Of a DNA stretch of 64,000 nt, positions 11,332 to 24,402 are shown one piece after another. How positions within the stretch are numbered: the stretch's first letter is position 1; every line of letters starts with the position of its first letter. The stretch spans positions 1,860,001 through 1,924,000 of the forward strand of contig LUGG01000007.1 of NCBI GenBank assembly GCA_001683735.1, written 5' to 3'. The DNA is from Grifola frondosa (Eukaryota > Basidiomycota > Agaricomycetes > Polyporales > Grifolaceae). The position numbers and the translations under genes were made by a program. The notes below the pieces were generated by a model, which was not told the DNA's origin, did not search any database, and saw nothing but the letters and a program-made list of their open reading frames with translations.

Positions 11332-14300
11332 TGTGCTGGTGAGAGGTGAGCGAGATGGGTGACGGCGTCAGGGATCAATAAAATTTCTCCAAGTGTTTGT
11401 GCTGTGGCGGCGAGAGAAAACAGGCCGATGTTGATGATCAATGACATATTGTATGCCTGATGGAATACAAATATCAGAGCCAATTTTCAAGCCGCATTCA
11501 TTGGTATTCACCGTGAGCGCCGCCGAGCAAGAAACAAATTCACCGCCGTTATTCCGATTCAGACCTAGTTCGTGAAGGCGTTCTAGCGAAAAGTCGATTT
11601 TTACAGCATCTTGGCCGGTTTGACGGGCTCGAAATACCTGGAATCATCCCAGGAGTAGATTTACCATGTGGTGAGAGGAAACAAACAAAACCCCGAGCCT
11701 TTGGTGCCACGAAGTCTGCCCTGATCCGAGATTGCCTCTGGAAGCACGCTAAACCCTTACGTTATAATTCCCCGCATGTTCTATCAAGCTATTCCCACGG
11801 TGATAAATTTTCTTCGCGGAACCAATTCTAGGAGACACGGCTTGCTGATACGGCCTGGTATTCACAACGTGAATTACACGAGTCCATAGGGGCTCAATGA
11901 GTCTGAGAATGACAAATATATTTCACGTACTGAGATATCCGATAGAACGAGAATGACGTGACGTTCTAGCACAAAGTTCTTCGCGAAGACAATCGTTGCC
12001 ATCGGCACGGGGGTCCTTCTGAAGCAACCTTATGATGCCCACACGCACGACACATCGACCACGCCAATAAGGCATGGGTGATATCGAGTATCCTCGGTAG
12101 CGAAAAGAACAACTGCTTGCGGCACACTGCCCAGTGGTTTCAAAATCCGCACGTATGACAGGCTGCGAGTAAGGCGACCTTGACTTGGGCGTGCCGCAGT
12201 GCGACAATCAGGTGTCAAAAAACTTTCTCAAGCCTGCTCGGCCCGGTTACAATCGGTTGGCAACTGCTATCCGACTTTCTCGGTCAGCGATCTCTACAAG
12301 TCGGCGACTCAAAGTCGCCACAAGTGTACGTACGTGGCAGCGGTTAACAATCCGTTTCAGCAGAGAACGCGAGGATGTCGGAAGAGTAGTCATAAACGCT
12401 GGATGTCCTGGGCCATCACCGGCATTGGAAGTTTTGGACCGTCATCAACGTTGCACGTCTGGCACTGACAGATAGCATACTTCGATTCAAGCCGGCGCTG
12501 TGAGACACAGCAAAAAAGTCACGGTAAATTTTCCAGAAGCCTGATAATCAAGTTGAAATCCAGCGGCAGAAAGCGGAAGTGAGCTCGTGGCGCATTATCA
12601 AATGCATGCTTGATGAGATGACGGGACTGGCGTCTATCTATCGGATCGTCAGAGGTAGGAGAAGAACGCACTTCTCTGCGCACCCCATACATACGACACG
12701 GGGATATTTTCCCCACTGGAATATTCTTCTATCTCGATATTTGCTCCAAAAAGAACAGGTTGGAACCTGTGGTCCGACCTGAACGAGAACATATACGACA
12801 GCAGGACCAGGAGAATCACGTACCCACCACTGCAATAGACGTGAGTAAGGATCCTTTACTTTGAGAGCATTAGTGTTACCTTCCACAAATGCTTGCTTCC
12901 TCCGACGGAGACGGAAAGTATATTCGACTATGGTTCTCCCCCACGAAACTGCGCAGGTGCATGAACTGCGAACCTCTCAGAACCAACTGAGGCTTAATGT
13001 GCGTCAGCAGAGTCCTGCTTTGCCGAACTCGCTAGATATGTTCTGCCGTCATGAGACCTTTTCCAATTCAGCAGAAAATTCCAGTTCGCACACAGCTAGA
13101 GTGACCTCGGCTTGATGCACGTGCAAAGACTGAGTAATAGCCGAGGGCGCAGCGTATGCCATAGACGATTATGCTTCAACACTGAGGCACATATCAACAA
13201 CGTACAAATTACAAGCAAGCAAGCCAAAACACCTCGTGGGGCCGGAGATGAAGCAACGATACGGATGAAATAATAATGACGATATATGAACCTGAGGCGA
13301 CGTACCTGGGCCATGAACATACCCAAGCGATCGTTGGTATCCTGTCAACATGTGGCCCGTAGCCTGGCCGTAGCCCAGTACGCGAAAGGTAAAACCAGCG
13401 GAGAGGTAGGGTTCTAGCACGAGTTATTGCCAATATCCACCAGAACACTCGGAATGGTCGCGTCCGAGATCCGTAGCACTCCCATAGGCGAGGTCAAGGA
13501 TGGCCGTGCGTTGAGAGGATGAACTTGTGAGGTTTTTCAGCCGATGACAAAAGATAACATGTGACGAGAACGACTCCAAGCCTCAAGCGCAGTCAACTGT
13601 GTGAGAGTCACGACATGGGACAGTCGTTCATCGATAATCCGGATGCTGAGCTGCTGGATACTTGCATGGCCAAGGTACTCCCAAGTGACTGCAATCAGAT
13701 ACGTAGTTGTTTTGTACGTAGTTCAGTTGATACAGAGAAGAAATGAGTCGGTGCCCAATTTAAGCGCGCAGTTTGGTACAGTTCGGTACAACGCCACATA
13801 GATTACAGAATGGAATTTACCCAGAAATCATCTAGGCTCCAATGACAATGGAACACAAACGTGCGACCATCTTGAAAAACAAAACAGTGATTGCGTTTGG
13901 GCTCGAAATGCGGTGTCCTCTCCTAGACGGTGCCAGCATGTGTCAGGCAAACCATATGATACGTCCTTCAGCTCGGTCAGACGGTCAGGATGACATCTAT
14001 TCACTGTTCCAGCTCCTCAATGCGACTATCGTCCTCTGTGGGGTGAAATGTTTCGAGTCCTCATCCGAAGATGGGAAAGACCGTATTTCGAGGGTGCTCC
14101 AAGTGAATCTACAAAGCTTTGCAGCAAACCTCAGGGTGTCCACCTGCTTTCCGCGAGGCTACATAGGAACGGCGGCTCCAATTGGCGTACATACGTCCCA
14201 CAGGATCAACTTCACGCAGGATTAGAAGGAATAGACAGACGACAACCAACGCATCCATAAAAAGGGTAACACGTATGCACATCTACGAATAGCCCGTCAC

Positions 14301-14479
14301 TCATCAGAATTAGACACGAACGAAGGTAGTGGCTTACATTTGTCACGGTCAAGCTCATGCATAACACATCCAGTGTGAGCAGCACGATCTACTTTGTCGC
14401 GTCAAGGTAGCACACCTACATATCGTACCCGGTGGTGGAGCTGATGTACGCGGCCGTTGATAGAAAACGCAGACACGGA
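11332..14479. other. Long stretch without a supported gene
   Basis: Only short open frames occur, without recognisable domains. A minus-strand frame around 13200-13450 is rich in hydrophobic residues and could be a relic of a membrane protein, but I could not link it to a family. The first few hundred bases upstream of 11331 should hold the polyketide synthase promoter. I see no convincing TATA element there. Confidence 0.4.
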
Positions 14480-15310
14480 GTCATCACTTGGAAGTAACAT
14501 CTAAAAGATGTCTGCAGATTATGGCGGCCTTCCTGACCTGGTAGGTCTCGAACCAGGTTTCAAATGGACAGGTTCGTCCGCAACAATCAAAGGTATACAA
14601 CATTCCAGAGTCACTATGGAGACTGGTCAACAAACGATATATCAGAGAGTACGCACATCTGTACCAACGTATCAAAGAAGTCGACGAACCTAGGTCATGA
14701 ATTTTCTAAAATATCATCGGTAGCTGTACAATTGATTGATGGAAGAAGCCACCATGACCTGTTCCATGAAATGATACCGCAACTGTCAAATGATCTGGAG
14801 TAACTCGGATGCCAGGGTGATCGTACCACATTGACGACAACCGTCGTCGACGACGAAAGGAATATCAACAAAGCAGTCTGCCACTTATGGCCCGATAGTG
14901 CATACGCTGAAAACTTAAGAATGCTTGACGGACGCGAAGGACATCAGGCAACGCAGATACTGGAAGAAAAAGATAAAAGTCTCACCGGCTCAAACAACGA
15001 ACAATGGGATGTGCGGAGTTTGCGTATTCAGACTAGTCCCGTCCAGCTGAAAATAGAAAATACCGGACGGTCAGTCCGGTATTTCCTTATCGGACACACG
15101 TCTGAAGAAGATTAACCACTGTGTCAATGGCTTTTGGAACTACGCACCTCAATTCCCATCGGAAAGGTGGAAGGAAGATATATCATAATTTGTATCAGCA
15201 TCAAGAAACGATTTAGCAAAAACAACGGTAGCTCCTTTCATTTTGCCCCCCAAACTAACCAGACTTCTCGACCGGATGCAACGATGAACTCGTACATAAG
15301 AAGAGCTGAC
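14480..15310 (-). pseudogene. Decayed DUF6533-family membrane protein (copy F)
   Basis: The frame at 15307-15148 reads ALLMYEFIVASGREVWLVWG, then a broken segment, then NRFLMLIQ. This is the DUF6533 signature seen in five other copies in the window. Base losses or gains interrupt the frame around the G run and again before the asparagine-arginine. Further downstream (about 14590-14500) the family's later signature is visible as TWFETYQVRKAA. I could not find the last exon that the other copies carry (ISRFLLNLREVD-like). The copy is therefore partial and disrupted. The family is known only as fungal multi-pass membrane proteins of unknown function. Confidence 0.65.
15058..15084. repeat. Perfect 11 bp inverted repeat with 5 base loop
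   Basis: The arms aaataccggac and gtccggtattt are exact reverse complements around the loop ggtca. It lies just downstream (on the minus strand) of the DUF6533 exon of copy F, in what would be an intron. No poly-T tract or other evidence makes it a terminator. Confidence 0.8.
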
Positions 15311-17668
15311 AGTGAGAATTATAAGTATGTAAAGATATCGAACATGTGTCGCACTGACCAGTAGCAGCAGCTCATAAAGAAGCTGTCAGATGGTACACAC
15401 CAGCCATCACGATCAGATAATGTCAATGCAATAATAGCTTGCCTGGTCAGGTATAGCGAAACCGAACGCAGATGCGGCGGAGGACATGGTGTGAAAAGGG
15501 ATCGCGCGCCCCTGGATTCCTTGAGAAAACATTGTTGTATAATTTGATCCTCCGACCTACATTCTCGGTCTAGTAGAACTTTATCTGTAGCCCCGACATG
15601 ATTCGTTCATCACTGCCCCTTGTTTGCAGCAAGCTTCGAACTTCCAGTGATGAACTTTATGGGACTTACCGGTGAACTATAATCCAGAACGGAACCGAGA
15701 AGAAAACGATAGGATGACCGAGCGATCATGTCGGACGCGCGAGGTGGTTTCAACTTCCCGTGTAAATGATCATGATCGCATGGAGCTTCTCATCAGTCCC
15801 TTCGCGCAGTACGGAACCTCCAATGTTACAATGCGCACAAGATTCTGCCGTGCGCAGCCGATGATCATAGGAACCAGGATTAAAGGACTTCCGGAAGATT
15901 ATTGGTCTGACGGGTGCTTTGAGAACCCCCGTGATAAGCACTGCCTTAATGATGGCGGGTATGTCCCAGGCCTCCGTACCCAACGCCCACCACAAATGCA
16001 GACTAATTGAGAGCTAAGAATGCCAGTTACTTGACATGTTCCAAGCAATCATCATGATGAGCCACGTTGGAGCCAAGCCACGACTGGATACACAAGAAGC
16101 AGTGAGAGAGCCCGAACGAAGGAGTCGAAATAAAAAGACGCCCAGGGCCAGCTCTTGCAGAACGCCAGGGGCATATCGTGAAACCAGTTTCAGACGAGAC
16201 GCTTCCTAAAAAGAATCTCTGGATAACAAAAAAAGGAGTAAAACGATGCGGGATTAGGTGTTCGCCAGTACAGGATAGACGGCGCACCCGAGGTCCCGAG
16301 TTCGGATGAGCTTTTCGATAAGTCAGCGCATTGCGCACATATCTGAGCATCATGAGCCTTGTGTTTAGAGGTTCAGCGCTGCGTGGAAGCTGATGTCAGC
16401 TCGCCGAAGATAGAGGAACCTAGAATGATACCATGTGGGTATAACACTGCTGGACAGGGTTCAGTCAGCGGTTTCTATGAACATCTCAGCCGGACGGCGC
16501 AGAAGACATGGCGTGTGGATGACAAAGTCAACACGGACACACTCGTATGATCGATGCGCTTTAGTAGACAAAGTGTCCGTGTCTTCAGATTGACCACACT
16601 CAGCGTAGCAGGTCCTTGACGCACGAGGAATCGAGACGGAGGGATATCAAAAGTATAAGCATCCAATGTGCGGCCAGAGGAGCCAGCAAGAGGTAATGCT
16701 TGTTGTACCCATTAGAGCATATTGAACAAAAGCGCGATTGAATACGAAGACATTGACGAGTATTCTCAGAACTCAGAATCGAAAATCATAGAAGAAAAGA
16801 GCAGGATGCGAGTAAGAAACTTAAATCAGCCTGGAGGCACACATCGCCAGATATGGCCACCTGAAGTGTACGACGTGGTGAATCGCGGCATTAATGAATC
16901 AGTCGAAATCGTTTGAAAATCTCCACAGTTGGCCTATGTCACAGTAATTTTATAGCATATAACAGGATACACGTTAATACCGCTAGGAATCTCAGAGCAA
17001 TGGCACAGCGCTCACCGAATACGTGGCTTTGGAGGTGTAGATATCATATCATTGGTGAGGGGTGATTTGTTTTCTGATTCTGTGGTCTCTTGCAATGCAC
17101 GGTGGGCGTAGGACCTCAAGCCCCGTGGGAAAGCGGAGGATGAAGCCAATAGGGAGAGAAGACGTGATATTAGAACTCCGCGCGAATGGTAGATGATGCG
17201 GACGATACGGTACACACATCGTTGACAGAAAGCACGGCGAGAAAATTTGCCAGTGAGTTCAGAATAGCTTGCAGATGGGCTTCTACGAATTTATTTCACT
17301 GCGGTATGCGAGAAGTTGTCATCGCCGTTCTTGCCAAACAGTCCCGGCATTCTCTGTTCCCACGGGAGACCTCCCATTGACCTCTCTGATGAGGTTCGAG
17401 CCTCTACAGAAGGAGTGGCTCCTTCCTAATACTAGAGGCTCGTCAGGGAGCCTAGTACTGCACGCAGTGCGCACAATTTACTCGAGAGCGTACGAGTCAC
17501 GCTCAAATGAGTGGCGCTGCAAAGCGTCACATAATGTTTATAACTCCATCACAGGCATTGTGACACAATGGCTCGCTCGAGAACGTTCCTACTAAAATCT
17601 AGTTTTGCTCTGATCTCTCGTATCCAAAGCCTTGATGACACACGATTTAGAAACTCAGGGCTCTCCAT
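15311..17668. other. Stretch without a supported gene
   Basis: Several medium open frames exist on both strands but none shows a known motif or consistent exon links. A minus-strand frame near 16050-16350 is hydrophobic and might be another decayed membrane protein. Near 16528-16585 there is an imperfect inverted repeat (acacggacac / gtgtccgtgt) with a long loop. Nothing else could be supported. Confidence 0.4.
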
Positions 17669-18700
17669 TTGGGCTCGCGAAAGAGGCGTTGGATTGCAGG
17701 TGACGTGAGTGAGCATTACTTACTCCGCATCAAGTGGTACCAGTTTCAGGAAACGTGTGGTAGTCTGAACCGCACTCACAACACGACCTCTTCACGACCT
17801 GTTGACTCGATCTCCCTTACTACAGAAGCAGTACTTGAAGGGGTTAACGGTCGCCACGAACACGATCTGCGAATATCTATCGGAATGTTGAAGATCAGCA
17901 TGAGCAGATGCTCTAGTATGAACGGGGAAGGCATCCAAATCCTTGCGGTGACAGTCCTTGCTCGCATGGAGCCGCTGCGCGTCACAAAACTGCGACTCTC
18001 GGGATTGCGACGCGTTACGGACGAGATGATGGAGCTCCTCGGCAAGACCGCCCCAGATCTTGAAGTCTTGGACTTTAGCTATGCGCTTGACCTGTACAAC
18101 TCCGTCGTCGCGGCATTCGTGTCGTGCACAGAGGACAACCGCAATGCTGCCCAAATCCTGTGCGTGCAGCTGAATGCGCGCGAGGCGGGCCGCGACTCCG
18201 CGGACCAGAGCAGGTACTGGCGGCGAGTGACGCGCCTGCGGCAATTCTCGCTGTCTTCGTGCATCATGCTGACAGACCACGTGTGCTCGAGCTGAGGCTC
18301 GAGTTCCTCGAGATGGGCGTTGGCGCGGACCTGCGCGACAACGGGCTCGTGCGCCTGCTCGAGACGATGCCGTTCGTACGGCGGCTGGACCTGGAGGGTG
18401 CATGCGACATCACGGACGATCTGCTCCTGACGAACACGCCTAACCTCGGACCCCGCGGCGAGCGAGACCCTCGCATGCGGCTTCCCCAGCCCGGGCACGC
18501 TCTGGAGCACCTGACCATCTCATACACGAACAACATCACGAATGACGCGCTGACGAGGCTTATGCGCGGCTGCATGCACCTCCGCATACTCAAGGCGGAC
18601 AACACCCATCTGTCCGGGCGCGCACGGCGGCTCGCGGATACCCGCATCGTTGTGATCGACTGCCGCACACACTGGTTCTTTGCTTTCAACTCAGCCGCGC
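17669..18700 (+). pseudogene. Leucine-rich-repeat (RNI-like, F-box family) protein, frame broken
   Basis: From about 17880 the plus strand encodes repeats of the cysteine-containing LRR type, as in F-box/AMN1-like proteins: LRLSGLRRVTDEMMELL, then LRQFSLSSCIMLTD. The frame then stops at TGA 18293. The repeat pattern resumes one frame over (VLELRLEFLEMG, RRLDLEGACDITDDLLLT, LEHLTISYTNNITNDALTRLM, LRILKADNTHLSG) and runs on to about 18700. A one-base loss near 18280 explains the break. No F-box was seen upstream, so the 5' end is missing or unrecognised. Such proteins usually select substrates for SCF ubiquitin ligases. Here that is family knowledge only. GC is higher than in the neighbouring sequence. 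Confidence 0.65.
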
Positions 18701-18744
18701 AGGTGTGCATTAGTTGCTGTGCTCCCTGTTTGCTCACTCAGTAA

Positions 18745-19424
18745 TGGCATCGTCCCACTGGTGTCACACCACTGTAGATACTTCTCGTTACTGTGCTCGC
18801 GACAGATAACACTAAGAGAAATATTTCTTATCCCAACATCGAACATCCTCTCTTCCCATGCCGCTATTTGTCCTGTCAAGAATTTCTTTGGCTAAGACGC
18901 ATCAGGTTGTATGTTAGAAACGAACGATAATGTACATGTAAGCTGTGGAGCTGAGTTTCGGTTTCAGAATCTTGAACAAATAGTCACACTGGTACTTATG
19001 CTAGTGCACAGCAGCCTTGACTGATGCAGCCGGGTATCATATATCAGTGTTTTGCGTGCAGTCCAATTGGACTGCACGCTGCGCAATCTAATACTTCCGC
19101 AGGCGGCTAGTCTCTGCCAGCGCTATGGGATTGAGACGCGGCAATAACCTCCGGCTGTTGTTCTATGACTGCTGCGCACCGATGTACTCGAGATTGGATA
19201 GCCATGTCGCTTTCAAGTTCTCCACGATCTCAATCGAGGACTCACCGCCTGAGCTATCGCGACCCACATATATGCAAGCATCGAATCCTACTGGAACATT
19301 TGCATTGACAGAATTCGAGCAAAGGTGCGCGGTTCAATGGTTTATGTCCAACGATACTTGAACCTCATTATCCAACAGCCTCGTCGTCACAACCTGCGCC
19401 TTCGCGACAACTGGTACGTTTCCA
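18745..19424. other. Intergenic stretch with a long palindrome
   Basis: No gene is supported. It contains the 26 bp perfect palindrome listed separately and an open frame at 19125-19361 with no recognisable features. It may hold the promoter and first short exon of DUF6533 copy A. Confidence 0.5.
19054..19079. repeat. 26 bp perfect palindrome
   Basis: The half-site gcgtgcagtccaa is followed directly by its exact reverse complement. There is no loop and the centre is AATT. It sits about 370 bp upstream of the DUF6533 copy A exons. It could be a cruciform, a dimeric protein-binding site or a relic of a foldback element. Confidence 0.85.
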
Positions 19425-20919
19425 ATGATTCTTACACCAAGGATGTGCGTTGATCAAGAACATGTACTAGCTCTAGTTGTGTATGAATACTTTCTTACTT
19501 TACATCTCGAAGTCCGACTTGTCTGGAGACGCAGACTTGCGAAGGGAACAGTTATCTTCTGTCTGAATCGTTATATTATGCTCTCTCAATGTTTTATCCA
19601 TATCGCTTCTATCTTCACTTATACGTATGAGGTAAGCACGCTCGTGCTCTCAGTCCTCGCGCGTCGTTAACGAGTCTGTAGAGGTTTGAAACTTCAGTTC
19701 TCAGAATTGGTCTCGGAGATGACAACCACGTGTTCTCTACAGCTGCAATACACTCGTCCGCTTTAATCAGTCGCTCACTGTGTTGTTATTTCTTGTCTTT
19801 GCGGGTAAGTGCTACAATGACTCTTTCGGTGTGTCGGATATCTTACTTTCAGTTCATGAAGTGTTCTCTACTCTCCGCGCATACGTGCTCACAGGCCGCA
19901 GCTGGGAAGTACCTCTGGGAATATTTGTGTTATCGATCGTACCCATCGGGACAATCGTTGTGCGTGCGATCATTACAGAACACCGTGACATGATATAATC
20001 TTCACAGTTTGAATACACCCAGCAAATCGCGGTCAATCTGCCTCCTCCAATTGGCTGTGGAGTTGTTGAGCTGTTCTCTGAAACGCTTGCCTTTAAGTAT
20101 GCATTTTGCACTGTTTGTTTTCACTGTGCTAATGTTATATAGACGTATGCTTGCGCTACATTTTCGTGGCGTGTTGTTAAACCATCTTTTCTCAAGTTGC
20201 ATTGGTGGCACGTGTATGCTCCATGGTTGCGGCAGTGTTGTGTCTTGCATTGGCCTGGCTGAAACTGTACAAGATCAAAAAAGCAGCGACTGCAGCAAAT
20301 TTTCGAGCCTCGCTTGTAACACTTCTGTTAAGAGATTGTAGGTCGTCCAGAGCTATTTTCAATTTTTGGGATGCGTGATGACGAGTGAATCATATAGGTA
20401 CCATTTTTTGCGGGTGAGTCATCCAATTGCTAGTGTACCCATGATAGCAAAACATTTCTGTCGTAGAGTAATTTTCGCCCTCAACGTCGTCCACGTTGCT
20501 GCATACCTAGCTGTCGTGAGCGCATTATCTTGCCGTCTTTTCTCACACGATCTCAGCCTTTTGCAGAACGTTGGTCCCACCCTGGTATTTGAAGCCCCGT
20601 ACGTATCCCATCCCATATGTTGCTGACTAACCCATTGAATGCTACTCACAGGCTTCTGTCCATATTGATGACCCGCTTTCTACTGAACCTGCGCGGACTG
20701 GATCTGTCTGGCAACGACAGCATCAACGATGGCTGGCCATCGTTCGTTCAGACATCACCATTCACCACGATCTCGTTTGCGTCCAGCCTCCGATTCCGTT
20801 CATCCGACAACAGAACTTTGTACGCCGTGCACGAAGATATCGTAGACGGAGGGTCAGATCTCTGTAAATTTGACGAACAGTCCATTATCGATGATACTGT
20901 GGAACTGCATGTTCCATAG
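19425..20919 (+). CDS. DUF6533 multi-pass membrane protein (copy A)
   Basis: The DUF6533 signature is at 19453-19570 (VLALVVYEYFLTLHLEVRLV, WRRRLAKGTVIFCLNRY). Later exons give the family order: CNTLVRFNQSLTVLLFLVFA, then FSTLRAYVLTGRSWEV, VPIGTIV, FEYTQQ with PPPIGC, WLKLYKIKKAATAANFRASL and LVTLLLRDC, NVVHVAAYLAV, and the last exon MTRFLLNLRGLDLSGNDS, ending at TAG 20917-20919. GT..AG introns of 45-60 bp separate them. Several hydrophobic segments predict a multi-pass membrane protein. The start is uncertain: ATG 19422 is possible, but a short upstream exon as in copies B-D is more likely. No clear lesion was seen in the exons I placed. Function is unknown. Confidence 0.72.
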
Positions 20920-21628
20920 GATGTCACATTTCACAACTGTAATCATGCGCGAAGGCCATCCGTGGATGGCATCCTCAACTTGTAAGAGTATCTTTATTTC
21001 GAATCTGGTAGCCTTGGGAGTCCAGGCGGACGTATCGTTTCGCGTGTGTTCACGGGGATGATTCACACATTCGCTAGATTTGTTTTGGCGATGTCATGTT
21101 CCGGCCTTGTGCGGCTACGTTATGTTCCTGAAGGATGATGACACAATGTTGTCTTTGGCGATGTGCGATCATTTCACTTTGATATTTATGTCTTTTGGCT
21201 TACTGATCTATATTCGCAAATCAGGCTTCCGGCGCCGCGGGCACTGATGGCATTATGCGCGCTCATCTTGTGTTGTTATTTCGACGGCACCGCCGTCGCG
21301 GAGCGACGTGCGCGGGATGCACATTTTACGAAAATTGGATTAGTGAGCGTGATCACAAAAGCTCGAACACAACCCGGTTAACGCGTTATTCTAGTGCTGC
21401 GTGGTGTAGATAACAATTAGTGACGCCTCTGGTACAGATGTTATGTTTTGATGATCTTCGAGCTAACCTGGATTGTGGATGAATATCAATTGATGTGCCT
21501 CCACCTCATCGCCACTCCACCGCCACATAGGTGAGCTGGCAATCCTTTGGATATCATAAAAGGCCTCCATTTGTTGGGAAAAAATCAACTTGCAGGTTAG
21601 TCCATATCACCACTCTTCGTTGAGAACC
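20920..21628. other. Intergenic region with TATA-like element before copy B
   Basis: No coding signal was found. ATAAAAG at 21556-21562 lies about 70 bp upstream of the ATG of DUF6533 copy B and is a plausible TATA box. Confidence 0.45.
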
Positions 21629-23421
21629 ATGTCCGACGCATCTCTCGATCCGGAGCTTGCTTCAGAGTATGAAATTATGTGAGTTATTGAACAATTATGT
21701 GGTTTCTGCCTCTGGAACGGGTGTATCAGCCGGGCTACGATTTCTGTTTCTCTTGCTGTTGCAAGTCAGTCCTTTTCAATTTTCCTTTTTATTTCCACGT
21801 TGACGCGAAATCTCTATTAGCTCTCTTAGTCTTCGAGTACATCATCACATTTGACCGAGAGGTAACGTTAATATGGAAGCGAAAAATCAACGGCGCAACA
21901 GTTCTATTTCTCTTCAACCGCTACGCCATATTGTTGCAATATTTCTTCGAGTTTCCTACGGCCTTTCCGCTTGATTTCGAAGTATGCGTTTCTCTTCTTG
22001 ACATATCTTCTAATTTTGACGTTTGAAATCACAGAGGTATCGTTGTGATCTCTGCGAGTGGCCTGATCAACTACTATATTCAACGTGCTATCGTTCAGCT
22101 GCAACATCATCAACTTCGTTTACTTGGCATGCACTGTTTTGCCGTATTTCGGCTGGGCAGGTGAGCTACTCCGTATCATAAAGGTATTCCCCCCTTAGCG
22201 TTGATTCCTTCCCTTTAGCGTTCTCAAGCTTACGTGTGTATGCGATCAGCGACCGTACGCTGTGGATGGCTATGCTTGTGCTTTCCCTGTCATTCATGCC
22301 GATTGCCACGAATATTGTAAGCCAGACAAGCAATTCGGTTTGGGCTATCTGCTAACATCGTATAGTATAATTACACACAATATGTATCCCTTTTACTGCC
22401 ACCTCCAATCAATTGTACGACCACGAACACAGACGCGAATTTTAATCTGTTCGTCTCTTATTGTTCTTTCTGCTTAATCTACTGATGCTCATATGGTAGA
22501 TGTGCGCCTTTCTCGTCATGATATTCATTCACTATTATGCTGAAACCACTCAGTGGTGGCCGTGACCCGTGGCTGCCTGATCTTCGTAGATGCCTTCGTG
22601 CTAGTGGTTACTTGGTTGCGAACGTACCAGATCAAGAAGGCGGCTATAGAGGCAAACGTTCGGGCTTCTCTCGTAACGTTGATACTACGAGACGGTCAGT
22701 TGTTATTGCACCGGTAACCTCTTCCCAGTGCGAGGCTGATGTTTGTTGAGCTTCGTAGGCACTCTCTACTTCGTGTGAGTGGTTAGAAGATTTTAGCACA
22801 AGATGACCGCAATCGAGAGGTGTTCTTGCAGAGTTTTATTGATGCTGAATATGTTACATATCATCGTCACCTTCGTGGATGTGAGTGGTTCTTCCATTTC
22901 TTAGTATGAAGGAATTTAACGTAAAACTCTGATCCAGGATATTACATATGTGACGAATTTTGAAGACCCGTTGGTCCATGCCGCTATTACACCTGCTTAT
23001 ATTTTACTCACTCTCCTTCAGGATAACGTCGATCCTCATTTCCCGATTTCTGCTAAACTTGCGCGAAGTCGACACGTCCGGCAGTGAGAGCTTGCTCCAA
23101 AGCCGCCCATCTTTCATCCGCTCGCACCCTATGGCACCCGGGTCTGCTCATAGCTTTATTACTCCTCTCGGCGCGCCGCTCGACCACGGCTTTACGTTGT
23201 CACCACGCGGAGAGTCGGATGTCTCGGATTTGAATTCCATCGATCCTGCGGAACATGGAGACCCGGATGAGGCCCGCGTTGAATCAGTAGAGAACGGTAG
23301 TCTCCACATCACCCCTCAAGCAGGTCCATCCAGATGGATCAACAGTTCCGGTCCGATGCCAAGATCGTATGAGTTGGTTCGTTCACCGTCGTGTCGCTTC
23401 GCCGTAAAGGAGCTAACATAG
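21629..23421 (+). CDS. DUF6533 multi-pass membrane protein (copy B)
   Basis: The start ATG at 21629 opens a short acidic exon (MSDASLDPELASEYEIM) as in copies C-E. Splicing restores ATISVSLAVA joined to LLVFEYIITFDREVTLIW and KRKINGATVLFLFNRY, the DUF6533 core. It is followed by SCNIINFVYLACTVLPYFGW, FSSLRVYAISDRTLWMAML, PIATNI, and VTRGCLIFVDAFVLVVTW leading into RTYQIKKAAIEANVRASL. The last exon starts ITSILISRFLLNLREVDTSG and ends with a long serine/proline-rich cytosolic-type tail at TAG 23421. Intron sizes are 50-70 bp. The gene appears largely intact, although not every junction was resolved. Unknown function. It is tandem with copy A, suggesting local duplication. Confidence 0.75.
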
Positions 23422-24402
23422 ACAACATTTTCTATTCTACTAGAGCTGATTTCCTGGCCTATATGAGAGTTGTATATATATACAAGATGCTGTAGAAGCT
23501 ATGGAGTGACTCGGAGTATTTATGCAGCAAATGCGTCGCATATTGTGACCTTTCGAATGAAAAAACACCACGGCCGGCTGCAGCGGGGTTGGAATTATTT
23601 GGGGGCCGAGCAGGGAACATGCAGGGTGCCGCATTTGCCGAGGTTTCGGAAGCAAAAATATTTATTCATAACCTCAACGCTGTGGCTGAAGTTTTTTGCT
23701 CATCGTTTTGCAGTAAGGGGTGTGACCTTTACCAGAGTATTGCAATATTCCGTTTACCTCTACCCGCCTCATGCCAGCCCGCAAGAGCTCTTTAGAGCTC
23801 TTGATGTGCTGTCTACTTCTACACTTCATATCGGCCTGCAGTTGACCAGGCGGTACCACTGGAGCACGCTATGGCTACAGCTCGACGCTCCCCTGTTAAA
23901 ACGTTAAACCTTCGTACACTCCTCACGCGCTCCTTTATACAGGCAATCCCCTCTGCGACCTACCCCTGACCGACTATCAGGCCTCTCCTCTCGACTGGTA
24001 GCCTTGCGCGAATGGTTCCTGCCGTGTTTACACAATGCGTGACTGCCTATGTGACGGCGGCAACTTGATGTGCTATAAGCTCTGCGCAAATTGCTCTCCA
24101 GGTGGAACATCGTCCAATCGCCCACAACAATGATATAGGACCCCTTTGCCAGATGTTTTAACCCGTACACCCATGCCATTGTGATGGGCCGGGGAACAAC
24201 CTCCGCCGTCGTCCAGCCCTTACCCCTAGCCTGCGCGCTTATTTCCGCTTGCTCTCCTCTGCCTCCTCTTAAAGGTCGCAAGAACATGTGATTGGTGTCG
24301 ACCATATAAACTCCAGTGGATGTGCTTTACGGGCAGAACAATTCTCCTCTGCCCCTCATAAGAACTGCGACTGCTCTAAGGCTATAACGCTCACCTCACA
24401 AA
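23422..24402. other. Intergenic region before the ADI1 pair
   Basis: No gene is supported. The minus-strand frame across 23904-24305 has no recognisable motif. The right end carries the promoter of the first acireductone dioxygenase gene, with ATATAAA at 24304-24310. Confidence 0.45.
24304..24310 (+). promoter_or_regulatory. TATA-like element of ADI1 copy 1
   Basis: ATATAAA lies 93 bp upstream of the ATG at 24403. The region between also shares a pyrimidine-rich block (ttctcctctgcccctca) with the promoter of copy 2, supporting a common regulatory stretch. Confidence 0.45.

Noticed and set aside
11332..14479. A P450 or transporter gene next to the polyketide synthase
   Set aside because: I looked for the heme loop and transporter signatures on both strands and found none. 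The hydrophobic frame near 13300 is too degraded to name.
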